Origin: JAXMAO01 sp046350375
GTDB taxonomy: Bacteria > Planctomycetota > Phycisphaerae > UBA1845 > UTPLA1
Length of the DNA stretch: 64,000 nucleotides
Reading direction: 5' to 3'
Assembly (NCBI GenBank): GCA_046350375.1
Contig: JAXMAO010000002.1
Span: 124,001 to 188,000, forward strand
Part shown: positions 1-8,642 of the stretch, in pieces
Position numbering within the stretch: the first letter of the stretch is position 1
Layout of the letters: each line of letters opens with the position of its first letter
The notes under the pieces: model-generated
The model's input: only the letters and a program-made list of their open reading frames with translations
The model's database searches: none
What the model was told of the DNA's origin: nothing
Program-made: the position numbers and the translations under genes

Positions 1-1821
1 ATTGAGGCCGGCGCGACGCCCGCCGGCCAGCCGTTCATCGCGATGGAGTTTGTCCCCGGCGAGCCGCTTACGGCGTTTGCGCGCGAGCAGCGGTTGTCGC
101 GGGTCGAGCGGCTGCGACTGTTCGGCGATGTCTGCGCCGCGGTGCAATATGCCCACCAGAAGGGGGTCATCCATCGCGACCTGAAGCCGAGCAACATCCT
201 GGTGACGACCGACGACGCGACCGCCGGCGCGGTGCCGACCGTCGACGGAACTCGCCGCGCCCTGGTCGCGCGGCCGAAGGTGCTGGACTTTGGAATTGCC
301 CGCGCGATCGACGGCGAGACGTCGGCGACCACCGCCCAGACGCACGTCGGCCAGTTGCTCGGCACGCTGCCCTACATCAGCCCGGAGCAGCTCGGCGGCG
401 ATCCGCTCAACATCGACACCCGCGCCGACGTCTATGCCCTGGGGGTGATCCTGTTCGAACTGTTGACCGGCCGGCTCCCGCACGACGTCGGCGCGCGGCC
501 GCTGCCCGACGCGGTGCGGATGGTCGCCGAGCAGGACGCGCCGCTCGCCGGGTCGATCGACCGCACGCTGCGCGGCGACCTGGAAACCATCGTCGCCAAG
601 GCGCTCGAGAAGGACCGCGAGCAGCGCTACGGCTCGGCCGCCGAGCTGGCAGCAGACCTCGAGCGCTTTCTGCGTCACGAGCCGATCCAGGCCCGCCCGC
701 CGACCACGCTGTATCAGCTGCGCAAGTTTGCGCGGCGCAATCGCGGGCTGGTTGGCGCGGCGGCGGCGACGCTGCTGGCGCTGACCGCGGGCATCGTCGG
801 AACGACCTGGCAGGCGGTGGTCGCGACGCGCGCCACGCGCGAGGCCCGCGCCGCGGCCGACCGGTTCGAGTCGCTCTACCGCTTCTTCGCCGGCATGCTG
901 GCGGCCGTGCCGGCGCCCGCCCCGCGCGCGGGCGCCTCGGCGGCGGACGAACCGGCCGGCAGAACCGTGACGCTGGCGGCGATGCTCGACCGCGCCGCCG
1001 AGAGCGTCGATCAGCGGCTCGCGGGCCAGGAGAACGTCCAGGCCGTGGTGCATCACACGCTGGGGCGGGCCTATTACGCGCTGCGGCTGTATGACGCGGC
1101 CGAGGCGGAATGGCGCTCGGCGCTGTCGCTGTACACGCGCTGCGTCGGCCCGGACGACGCCGGCACGCTGACGGTCGTCTCGAACCTCGGCCTGCTCGCG
1201 AACGCCCGCGGCCGTTTGCCCGAGGCCGAGGCGCTGTTCGACCGCGCCCTGGCCGCGCAGCGGCGCACGCTTGGGCGCGACCACCCGGACGTGTTCCTCT
1301 CGATGATCGACCTGCTCTCGGTCCGCGATGCGCTGGGGCGCGCGGCGTCGGCCGACGCGTTGCGCGACGAAGCCGGCCGGCTTGCGCCGCGCGTGCTGGC
1401 CGGCGCGCCGCGCGACGGCGTGATCCAGTGCGCCCTGATGTTGGGAGAATCGCTGCTGCAGCGCGACCGCTTCGCCGCGGCGATGCCGATCTACGAGGCA
1501 CTGCTGACCGCCATCACCCGGCCCGGCGCGGGGCGCGACATCCGCCGCGAGGCGAGCGTCGAGCTGCGCTGCGGCGCCTGTCTCGAACATCTGCGCCGCT
1601 TCGAGCCGGCCGAGCGCCATTTGCGCCGCGCGCTGGCGCTGTGTGAATCGTTCGCCGCGCCGAACAGCGACGAGGTCGCCGAGGCGGTCGAGGCGCTCGC
1701 CTGCCTCTACGAGGCCCAGGGTCGAAACGCCGAGGGCCGCGCATTCCGCGCCCGGCTGGCGGCCACGTCACGCCCGGCCGACTCACCCTCCGGCGGCACC
1801 AGCCAGCCCGCCCGCCCGTGA
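1..1821 (+). CDS. Serine/threonine protein kinase with C-terminal TPR region (5' end outside window)
   Basis: The reading frame is open from base 1, so the ATG at 43 is internal and the true start and N-lobe lie upstream. The catalytic loop HRDLKPSN is encoded at about 172-195, the DFG motif (LDFGIA) at about 283-300, and an APE-like segment reads YISPEQL. These are hallmarks of bacterial PknB-type (Hanks) kinases. After the kinase domain comes a hydrophobic stretch (about 750-810; LVGAAAATLLALTAGIVG), a likely single membrane span. An Ala-rich helical region with TPR-like repeats follows (for example YYALRLYDAAEAEWRSAL). Kinase-TM-TPR architecture is common in Planctomycetes. It probably phosphorylates Ser/Thr on unknown partners, with the TPRs mediating protein contacts. 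It ends 31 bases before the next gene on the same strand. Confidence 0.92.
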   Translation: MEAGATPAGQPFIAMEFVPGEPLTAFAREQRLSRVERLRLFGDVCAAVQYAHQKGVIHRDLKPSNILVTTDDATAGAVPTVDGTRRALVARPKVLDFGIARAIDGETSATTAQTHVGQLLGTLPYISPEQLGGDPLNIDTRADVYALGVILFELLTGRLPHDVGARPLPDAVRMVAEQDAPLAGSIDRTLRGDLETIVAKALEKDREQRYGSAAELAADLERFLRHEPIQARPPTTLYQLRKFARRNRGLVGAAAATLLALTAGIVGTTWQAVVATRATREARAAADRFESLYRFFAGMLAAVPAPAPRAGASAADEPAGRTVTLAAMLDRAAESVDQRLAGQENVQAVVHHTLGRAYYALRLYDAAEAEWRSALSLYTRCVGPDDAGTLTVVSNLGLLANARGRLPEAEALFDRALAAQRRTLGRDHPDVFLSMIDLLSVRDALGRAASADALRDEAGRLAPRVLAGAPRDGVIQCALMLGESLLQRDRFAAAMPIYEALLTAITRPGAGRDIRREASVELRCGACLEHLRRFEPAERHLRRALALCESFAAPNSDEVAEAVEALACLYEAQGRNAEGRAFRARLAATSRPADSPSGGTSQPARP

Positions 1822-1852
1822 CGAGCAGAATCGCCCCGCGCGACGAGGTAGA

Positions 1853-2818
1853 ATGAAAGACATGCCCCGTGGAGAGTCCGCGATCGCGACCGATAACGCG
1901 CGCCGGTCGGCAACGGCTGCCCTGGCCTGGCTCGCCGGCCTGGCGGCGCTGACCGCCGCCGCCAGCGCGCATCCCGGTCCGCATCACGAGATTGCCGCCA
2001 TCGATCGCATTCTCGCGACGCAGCCGGCGCGGGCCGACGCTTGGGCGCGGCGCGGACTGCTCTACCGGCTCGAGGGCAACCTGCCCGCGTCGGTCGCCGA
2101 CCTGGACCGCGCCGTCGCGCTGGCGCCGGCCGACCTCGACATCCGCCTGCATCGCGCGCTGACGCTCGCGGAACTCCGCCGCGACGCCGACGCGCGAGAC
2201 GACCTCGCCCGCTACTTCGGCGCCGGCGGCGACTCGGCCAACGCCTTCGCGCTGCGGGCCCGGCTGGCCGAGCGCGCCGGTGATACCGCGGCCGCCATCG
2301 ACGACTACGCCGCCGCGCTGCGGCGCCACGTCGACGTGGACCGGGTGCTGGCGCGCGGCCGGCTGCTGGTGACCGCCGGTCGACTGGACGAGGCCGCCGC
2401 GTGTCTGCGCGACGCGCTGCCGGCGCTGCACCAGGCGTGGGTGGTGCGCACGGCGCTGATTGACATCGAGGCGCGGCGCGGCCGACATGACGCCGCGATC
2501 GCGCTTGTGGACGAACAGATTTCACGACTGCCGAACGGCGCCGACGCGTGGCTGAGACGGGCGACGCTGCTCGAACAGGCCGGGCAGCCGCAGGCCGCCG
2601 CGGTCGACCGCCGCCGCGCGCTGCACGCCGCCGAGGCGGCGCTGCGGGCGCGGTCGACGCCGCTGAACCGGCTGGCGCTGGCGCGAGCGCTGGCGGCCGT
2701 CGATCGTCCGGCCGACGCACGCCGCGAGCTGGACGTCGTCCTGGGCGAAGCGCCGACGCTGCCCGCCGCGGTCGCGCTACGCGACGAACTGCAATCATCA
2801 ACCCGGGGAGCGCGATGA
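1853..2818 (+). CDS. Exported TPR-repeat protein
   Basis: 321 residues. The ATG at 1853 was chosen because a GAGG ribosome site sits just upstream and a plausible signal-like segment follows (AALAWLAGLAALTAAASA, residues about 24-41). An upstream in-frame ATG at 1643 would overlap the kinase gene. The mature part is Ala-rich with repeated TPR-like units: WARRGLLYRLEGNLPASVADLDRAV, then similar helices to the end. No catalytic motif is visible, so it is most likely a periplasmic or surface adaptor. Its stop codon overlaps the start of the phosphatase gene (ATGA), so the two are translationally coupled and may act together. Confidence 0.8.
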   Translation: MKDMPRGESAIATDNARRSATAALAWLAGLAALTAAASAHPGPHHEIAAIDRILATQPARADAWARRGLLYRLEGNLPASVADLDRAVALAPADLDIRLHRALTLAELRRDADARDDLARYFGAGGDSANAFALRARLAERAGDTAAAIDDYAAALRRHVDVDRVLARGRLLVTAGRLDEAAACLRDALPALHQAWVVRTALIDIEARRGRHDAAIALVDEQISRLPNGADAWLRRATLLEQAGQPQAAAVDRRRALHAAEAALRARSTPLNRLALARALAAVDRPADARRELDVVLGEAPTLPAAVALRDELQSSTRGAR

Positions 2819-4875
2819 TGGCACGCCGCAACCAGTTTTCCCGCGCCCTGTTGCCCGCGCTGCTGCTGTCTGCCGCGGCGGCCCGCGGCGACGTGCGCAC
2901 CTTTCAGAACGGCTCCAACGGCTACAGCTTCACGCTCGACACGTTTCTGGCGCAGGCCGTGCCGTCCACCGCCAACGCCTTCGCCGAGGCGGTCGAATGG
3001 GACGCCGACGATCCGCCTGGCAGCGCCCAGCGCAACTACGCTTTGCTGCGGTTCGACCGGCTCTTCGGCTATGGCACGACGCAGATTCCGCCCGGTTCAA
3101 CCATCACCGCGGCCACGCTCTCATACACCGTCTTCGACGCGGGCGACGCCGGCAGCCTTTACGAAGTCGCGGTCGATTGGAACGAGCTGACCCCCTACAA
3201 CACCTTCGGCGCCGCGCCGGGCGTGCAGCCGGCCGACTATTCCACGCTGGTCGCCACCGCGCCCGCCACCATCGGCACGATGAACGTCAACGTGACTGCC
3301 AGCCTGCAACGCTGGATCTCCGGCGCCAGCGTCAACCGCGGCTGGATCTTCGTGCCGGCCGGCGCCAACGGCTGCCAGTTCCGCTCGAGCGAATACGTCG
3401 CCAACATGACGCTGCGGCCGAAGCTCTCGGTCACCTACACCCCGCCGGCGACGACGCCGCTGCTGGTGCGGCCGGCCTACCTGCAGATCGTCACGCCCAC
3501 GTCGATCCGCGTGGCGTGGCGGACGAACGTCGCCACCGACAGCCAGGTGCGCTTCGGCAGCGCGCCGCAGTCGCTCGCCAACACCGTCTCCGACGAGACG
3601 CTGGTGCTCGACCACGTCGTGACGCTCGACACCCTTTCACCCGACACGCTCTACTTCTACGATCTGGGCAGCACGACCGCGACGCTGGCCGGCGGAGACA
3701 GCGAACACTACTTCCGCACCGCGCCGCCCGGCGGCGCGCGATCGGCATTCACCGCCTGGATCGTCGGCGACTCGGGCACCGGCGACACCGACCAGGCCGA
3801 CGTGCGCGACGCCCTGCTGCGCGCCGCGCCCGGCGTCGTGCCCGACCTCTACCTGCACATGGGCGACATGGCCTACAGCAGCGGCACCGACCTGGAATTC
3901 ACCACCAACTTCTTCGCCCCCTACGAGCCGATTCTCGCGCACGTTCCCTGCTGGCCAACGATGGGCAACCACGAAGGCACCTCGTCGCAGTCGGCCACGC
4001 AGACCGGGCCCTATTACGTCGCCTACGTCACCCCCGCGGGCGGCGAAGCCGGCGGCCTGCCGTCCGGCACCGAGGCCTACTACTCATTCGACTACGCCAA
4101 CGTCCACTTCATCTGCCTCGACTCGCACGACTCCGACCGCACGCCGGCCGGGCCGATGCTCACCTGGCTGACGGCCGACCTCGCCGCCACGCAGCAGAAC
4201 TGGATCATCGCCTTCTGGCATCACCCGCCCTACACCAAGGGCACGCACGACTCCGACAACGTCGCCGACTCCGGCGGCCGCATGCGCGACATGCGCGAGA
4301 ACGTCCTGCCCATTCTCGAGGCGGGCGGCGTCGACCTGGTGCTGGCCGGCCACTCGCACATCTACGAGCGGTCGTTCCTGGTCGACGGCGCCTACGACAC
4401 CCCCACCACCGCCGCCGGACACATCGTCGACGCCGGCGACGGCCGGCTCTCCGGCAGCGGCGCCTACCACAAGGGCACCGGGCAGCATCCGCACCAGGGA
4501 GCGGTCTATGTCGTCGCGGGCCACGGCGGCGGCGCGCTCGGCGGCGCCGGCAACCACCCGCTGATGTACTTCAGCGAGGTCGCCTTCGGCTCGTGCCTGC
4601 TGACCATCGACGGCAACCGCCTTTCGCTCGACAACCTGCGGCGCGACGGCGTGGTCACCGACACCTTCCAGATCGTGAAGGTGGCCCGGGCCGGCGACCT
4701 CGACTGCGACGGCGACATGGACCTGGTCGACCTGCAACTGTTCGTGGCGGTGCTGCTGGGCGCCGACAGCGACCCGCAGCACGTCGTGCGGTCAGACATG
4801 GACGCCAACGGCATCGCCGACGGCGGCGACGTGCAGGAGTTCGTGCGCTGCCTGGGAATCGGCGGCTGTCCGTAG
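2815..4875 (+). CDS. Secreted purple-acid-phosphatase-like metallophosphoesterase with dockerin-like C-terminus
   Basis: 686 residues from ATG 2815 (GGGGAG site; 4-base overlap with the upstream gene). A signal peptide is visible (ALLPALLLSAAAARG). Residues about 30-200 resemble a DNRLRE-type carbohydrate or surface module. A Fn3-like purple acid phosphatase N-domain follows (RPAYLQIVTPTSIRVAWRTN). The calcineurin-like phosphoesterase core shows the dinuclear metal motifs in order: GDSGTGD, GDMAY, GNHE, HHPP and GHSHIYERS. The last about 60 residues carry two dockerin-type Ca-binding loops (DLDCDGDMDLVDLQ and DMDANGIADGGDVQ), typical of planctomycete exported proteins. Likely an extracytoplasmic phosphomonoesterase; the substrate cannot be told from sequence. 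Confidence 0.92.
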   Translation: MMARRNQFSRALLPALLLSAAAARGDVRTFQNGSNGYSFTLDTFLAQAVPSTANAFAEAVEWDADDPPGSAQRNYALLRFDRLFGYGTTQIPPGSTITAATLSYTVFDAGDAGSLYEVAVDWNELTPYNTFGAAPGVQPADYSTLVATAPATIGTMNVNVTASLQRWISGASVNRGWIFVPAGANGCQFRSSEYVANMTLRPKLSVTYTPPATTPLLVRPAYLQIVTPTSIRVAWRTNVATDSQVRFGSAPQSLANTVSDETLVLDHVVTLDTLSPDTLYFYDLGSTTATLAGGDSEHYFRTAPPGGARSAFTAWIVGDSGTGDTDQADVRDALLRAAPGVVPDLYLHMGDMAYSSGTDLEFTTNFFAPYEPILAHVPCWPTMGNHEGTSSQSATQTGPYYVAYVTPAGGEAGGLPSGTEAYYSFDYANVHFICLDSHDSDRTPAGPMLTWLTADLAATQQNWIIAFWHHPPYTKGTHDSDNVADSGGRMRDMRENVLPILEAGGVDLVLAGHSHIYERSFLVDGAYDTPTTAAGHIVDAGDGRLSGSGAYHKGTGQHPHQGAVYVVAGHGGGALGGAGNHPLMYFSEVAFGSCLLTIDGNRLSLDNLRRDGVVTDTFQIVKVARAGDLDCDGDMDLVDLQLFVAVLLGADSDPQHVVRSDMDANGIADGGDVQEFVRCLGIGGCP

Positions 4876-4941
4876 GCGGCGTAGCGTCGATCGCAGCTAG
4901 ACGCGGGGCGCGCGGCCTTGCGACCCGCCCTGCGGCATGGA

Positions 4942-5421
4942 TTACCGCTCGATCGGCTTGAACTGCTCGACAGGCTGCGTCGACGAATGCGGCGGCGAAG
5001 CGATCCTGCCCATGAGAGGCCGTCCACTGTTATTCGGCTGCGTCGTGGCCGCGGAGTTCACGGGTCGAATCGCGCCCGATTTCAGGTATGACCCGCGCCG
5101 GCAGCCCGGCGTCGCCACCAGCCCCACCATCGCCGCCACGGCCGCCACCAGCCGGCCCGCCCGCACCACCACCCCCCGCCAGCCGCGCGGACAGTCGCGC
5201 GTCAGCACCGTTCCGTCGCGCCGGCGATAGAACCGCACGCAAAGCCGGCCTTCCGTCTCAAAGACCAGCCGCTCGGCGTCGGCCCGCGGCAAGGCCGACA
5301 GATTGAAGACGTTCAGTCCGCATTCGTCGCAGTGACGCACGCGGTCGTCGCCGCGCATCTGCCGCCAGTCGGCCGCGCAAGGCGAGGCAATCTCGATCAC
5401 GTCCAGCGAGAGGCGGCCCAT
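4942..5421 (-). CDS. Conserved Cys-motif membrane protein of unknown function
   Basis: 159 residues. The ATG at 5421 is preceded by GGAGG. The N-terminal half has a distinctive pattern I associate with an unnamed family in Planctomycetes and related phyla: SPCAADW, then CDECGLNVFNLS (a CxxC pair), then GRLCVRFYRRRDGTVLTRDCP. The spaced cysteines suggest a small metal-binding fold. A membrane span follows (LVAAVAAMVGLVA, residues about 90-103), then a low-complexity tail rich in Ser, Thr and Pro. It begins 21 bases after the thioredoxin-like gene and is probably co-transcribed with it. No function is assigned. Confidence 0.75.
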   Translation of the reverse strand: MGRLSLDVIEIASPCAADWRQMRGDDRVRHCDECGLNVFNLSALPRADAERLVFETEGRLCVRFYRRRDGTVLTRDCPRGWRGVVVRAGRLVAAVAAMVGLVATPGCRRGSYLKSGAIRPVNSAATTQPNNSGRPLMGRIASPPHSSTQPVEQFKPIER

Positions 5422-5442
5422 GACACGGCCTCCGCGTGCGGC

Positions 5443-6509
5443 CTAGCGCTCGCGGCTGGCCGACTGCGCCCCCGGCGCGCCGGACATCCAGCCGAGCACT
5501 GCGTAGTCGGCCCCCAGGTTGCCTTGCACGATCTTCGGATCGAACTCGATCGCCGCGACGCTCAGGTTGCGGCGCCGCAGGTCGCCGGCGGCAGCGCTCT
5601 CTTCAAGCAGGTCGTTGTAGCCCAGCCGCCGCAGTTCGTCGGCCGTCTGCGACGTGATTTCGTGCCCCAGCGGCTCGGCGGCCGCGCCCCGGCGCGGCAA
5701 TCGGCAGCAGCGCGATCCGCCGCGTGCGGCTGGCGACGGCCGCGCGACCGCGTCGGCCAGCTTGCCTGGCGATGGCCGCGGCGTTCCCCGTCGGCCGGAA
5801 CGGACTGCGATTGCCCGGTGCGAACGTCGATCAGCCGGAAGCGCAGCTCGAGCGCGCCCTCCGGCCGGCGGGCGACGCGCTCGGTCGAGGCCCCGGCGGC
5901 GGCCCGCTCGACGGCGCTGGCGACCTGCTCGATCGAATCATTCTCCAGCAGCCGGCCGATCAGCTCGCCGCGCTCGTCGATGACGAACCGCGCCGGCAGG
6001 CCGAAGTCCCAGTTCTGGCCGAGCCAGTCGCGCAGCGGCCCCTTGGCCGACTGCGGCACGACCACGCACGGGAAGTTGCCCAGCACGCTCTGGAGATAGG
6101 GCACCGTCTGGCGACTCCACGACTGGGCGTCGTCGAGGTTGCAGGAGATCACCTGCACGCCGGACGCCTTGAGCTGGCGCTGCATCTCGACCATGCGCGG
6201 CATCTCGTCGCGGCAGCGGTTGCACCACGAGGCCCAGAAATCGAGCACCACGACGCGCCCGCGGAAGCGGTCGGCGAATTCACGCAGCCCGAGCGAGTCT
6301 ACCACCGGCGGCTCGGGCGGATAGCCATAGGTCGCCGGCACGACGCGCGGCGGCGTCGATGGCGCGCGGCCTTCAACGTGAAACGTGTTGGGGTCTTCCT
6401 GCTGCAGGCAGCCGGCCGCAAACGCCAGCATCACCGCGCCGGCCAGCGCCAGCGCGAGCAGGTCAATCGCGAACCGGTCCGTGGAAAATCGCGTCCATCG
6501 GTGGGTCAT
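5443..6509 (-). CDS. TlpA-like thioredoxin lipoprotein with frame-disrupted C-terminal domain
   Basis: Starts at ATG 6509 (AGGA upstream). The N-terminus has a membrane/lipoprotein-like segment ending at Cys (AGAVMLAFAAGC). A redoxin domain follows, with the active site WASWCNRCRDEMP (CxxC), VISCNLDD and LPARFVIDERGELIGRL. This is the TlpA/ResA family, extracytoplasmic thiol oxidoreductases. The frame is clean down to about 5810. Between about 5790 and 5690 the coding signal then hops frame repeatedly: RTGQSQSVPADG, then NAAAIAR, KLADAVAR, VASRTRRIALLPI, and finally AAAEPLGHEITSQTADELRR to the stop at 5443. The joined product is about 355 residues with a C-terminal domain of unknown type. Several single-base errors in about 120 bases are more likely than genuine decay. 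Confidence 0.7.
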
Positions 6510-6700
6510 GGTGAGTCGTCCTTGCTCGACCAGTGCGGCAGTGTAGCCGCGCCGCGGCCGTTGCAACATTGAAACTCGGGGTTCAAACGCCGGCCGCGCG
6601 GGGTGCGGCGCGCGGCGAGATTTCACCTCTGTGAATATCGGCAGGCGGGCGCGCGGCAGGCCAGTCGGCCGGCAGTCCCAGGGGCATTCGTGAAAGGAAG

Positions 6701-7708
6701 TTAACTCTCGACCGCGGTCGAGCGGGCGGCGCGCGACCGCAGCGCCTCGAGGTGTTCGCGGACCTCGGCGGCCATGCGCGAATTGGGAAACTCGTGGATG
6801 ATCTGCTCGCCGACGTGCAGCGCCGCGGCCCAGTTGCGATCGGTCACCGCGATTGAGAACTGCACCCCCAGGTTGTGCAGCTTGGCCCGGAAGACGCCGC
6901 GCGCCGACTCCTCCAGCGCCGCCGCCTCGTTGGGCGACAGGAAGCCGTCCAGCTCGCGCAGAATGGCGATGCCCTTGTCGATGTCGTTGCGCTGCACCGC
7001 CTCGTCCCACTGCTTGAGCAGCCGCCGCTTGTGGTCGCTGCGCCGATCGACGAACTGGTCGGGCAACTGCTGGATCCGCTCGACGCTGGGGTGCAGCTTG
7101 GTCAGCCGGTCGATTTCCGACCGCGCCCGCTCCCACTCCCCGCCCGCCAGCAGTCCCTCGACCCGGCCGACGGCGTCCTCGACGAACCGCTCCTCCACGT
7201 CGCGCCGATGGGCCTCGACCTCGCTCCGCAGCCGGCTGGCCTCCTGCTTGTAGCCGTGCCGCTGCTCAAGCTGGTCGGCGTAGTAATAGACCGATTCCAG
7301 GTCGCCGCCGATCAGCGCCTCGTTGGCTGCCCGGCGGATCAGGTCGCGCTCCTGCTCGCGCGAGGCGATGCTCCGCGCCAGGTCCGACAGGCGCGACTGG
7401 TCGGCCACCGCTTCGAGCGACCGGGCCTGCCGCTCGGCCGAGTCGCGCAGGTCCATCAGCGTGTCGTTGATGCGGAACAGGCTCGATTCCATCTTCAGCA
7501 GCACGCTGGCCGCGCCCAGCACCACCTCGATCAGCAGCACTATTACCACCGCCCGGCCGACCGCGTCGATTCGCGCCCAGGCGCCGGCGTCGCGCTGCGT
7601 GATGAAAAACACCAGCAGCCCCACGGCCGCCCAGACCGGCACCAGCACGCGCAGCACGGCGATCGTCTTCAGCAGCCGGCCGAATCGGGCGTTGGTGTCA
7701 GCGCTCAT
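6701..7708 (-). CDS. Membrane-anchored coiled-coil protein
   Basis: 335 residues from ATG 7708; an in-frame start further upstream (7795) lacks support. Two hydrophobic segments near the N-terminus (LRVLVPVWAAVGLLVFFI and VVIVLLIEVVLGAASVLL) anchor a long charged helical region with many Glu/Arg/Gln heptads. A repeated-helix C-terminal part resembles TPR-like packing (NWAAALHVGEQIIHEFPNSRMAAEVREHL). I do not recognise a named family. The architecture suggests a scaffold on the cytoplasmic face of the membrane. It lies downstream of the small membrane protein ending at 7770 and may share its transcript. Confidence 0.7.
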   Translation of the reverse strand: MSADTNARFGRLLKTIAVLRVLVPVWAAVGLLVFFITQRDAGAWARIDAVGRAVVIVLLIEVVLGAASVLLKMESSLFRINDTLMDLRDSAERQARSLEAVADQSRLSDLARSIASREQERDLIRRAANEALIGGDLESVYYYADQLEQRHGYKQEASRLRSEVEAHRRDVEERFVEDAVGRVEGLLAGGEWERARSEIDRLTKLHPSVERIQQLPDQFVDRRSDHKRRLLKQWDEAVQRNDIDKGIAILRELDGFLSPNEAAALEESARGVFRAKLHNLGVQFSIAVTDRNWAAALHVGEQIIHEFPNSRMAAEVREHLEALRSRAARSTAVES

Positions 7709-7769
7709 GTGATGTGAATCCCGTTGCAGGGCGCCGCCGCTGCGGCGCAACTGCCTGCCATTCAATAAG

Positions 7770-7970
7770 CTAGGGGCTCGACTTGGCCGAGTCAATCACC
7801 GCCCCCGCGCGCCGCGGCGGCGCGCCGGCCGCAGCCTCCGGCGGTGTCTCGACTTGCGGCTTCTTTGCGGCGGTTTGCAGTTCCAGCGCGAATTTCGCAC
7901 CGGCGACCGCGCGGAAGAAGATCAGCGCAGACAATCCGCCCGCCACGAGTGTGATGATCCACGCGTCCAT
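7770..7970 (-). CDS. Small single-span membrane protein
   Basis: 66 residues from ATG 7970 (AGG five bases upstream); an in-frame start at 7997 would add nine residues. One transmembrane segment (WIITLVAGGLSALIFFRAV) is followed by a short charged linker (KFALELQTAAKKPQ) and an Ala/Pro-rich tail. It lies 61 bases upstream of the coiled-coil membrane protein on the same strand, so joint expression is plausible. Function unknown. Confidence 0.5.
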   Translation of the reverse strand: MDAWIITLVAGGLSALIFFRAVAGAKFALELQTAAKKPQVETPPEAAAGAPPRRAGAVIDSAKSSP

Positions 7971-8125
7971 GTCAGCCTGCGCTCGTCCGAGGTTCATCGG
8001 CCCCGGCGGCGCGGCCGGGCGAGTCGAGCCGGCCAGGCGGCGCAGCGATCGCGCGGGGCGCAGTTCCTGCCGGCAGCGGCCGGAGGCGGAAGGCAGAACT
8101 GGCGGCGAGTCGCGGCGAGAAAATT

Positions 8126-8562
8126 GCCGAGCCGGTCTGTAAGCCGAATCTTGTCTGCGCCGCGAACGCGGCGGAGACGGCCATCAATCTAGGTCGCCGA
8201 TTGCCCGGCGACTCGAGCGCCCTACCCGCGGCTGAGTGGCGACGCGGGCCGCATCGCAGGCCGCGCCGAGGCGCGACCTTCGCCGCCTATTTGGGCTTGC
8301 TGGCGGTGGGGTTTGCCGTGCCGCGACCGTCACCGGCCGCGCGGTGCGCTCTTACCGCACCGTTTCACCCTTGCCTGATCGCGGCCGCGATCGGTCACGT
8401 GCACCGATCAGTCGACCGCGCCATCGGCGGTTTGTTTTCTGTGGCACTTTCCCGGGCGTCGCCGCCGGTGGCCGTTAGCCACCACCGTGCCCTGTCCAGT
8501 TCGGACTTTCCTCCCGGCGGCGCCTCGCGGCATCCGCCCGGCGGCCGTCCGACCGGCTCGGC
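8126..8562 (-). ncRNA. rnpB: RNase P RNA (bacterial type A)
   Basis: On the minus strand the conserved core is clear. Near the 5' end comes GGAGGAAAGTCC, then a GGACAGGGCACGGTGGTGGCTAACGG-like segment (8450-8515), then AAAGTGCCACAGAAAACAAACCGCC, GGTGAAACGGTGCGGTAAGAG, GGCAAACCCCACC and GCAAGCCCAAATAGG. The 3' part carries ATTGATGGCCGTC and ends in ATTCGGCTTACAGACC. The terminal helix P1 is formed by CCGAGCCGGTC at 8551-8561 and its exact complement at 8127-8137, which sets the boundaries to within a base or so. It is the catalytic RNA that removes 5' leaders from pre-tRNA. Confidence 0.95.
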
Positions 8563-8642
8563 AGTGACATTGTATCCGATCCGCGCCCCGTTCGGCGGTG
8601 CGGTGCAACCGCGCGGCGCCCTCGCCGGCCCGGTCACGCCCG

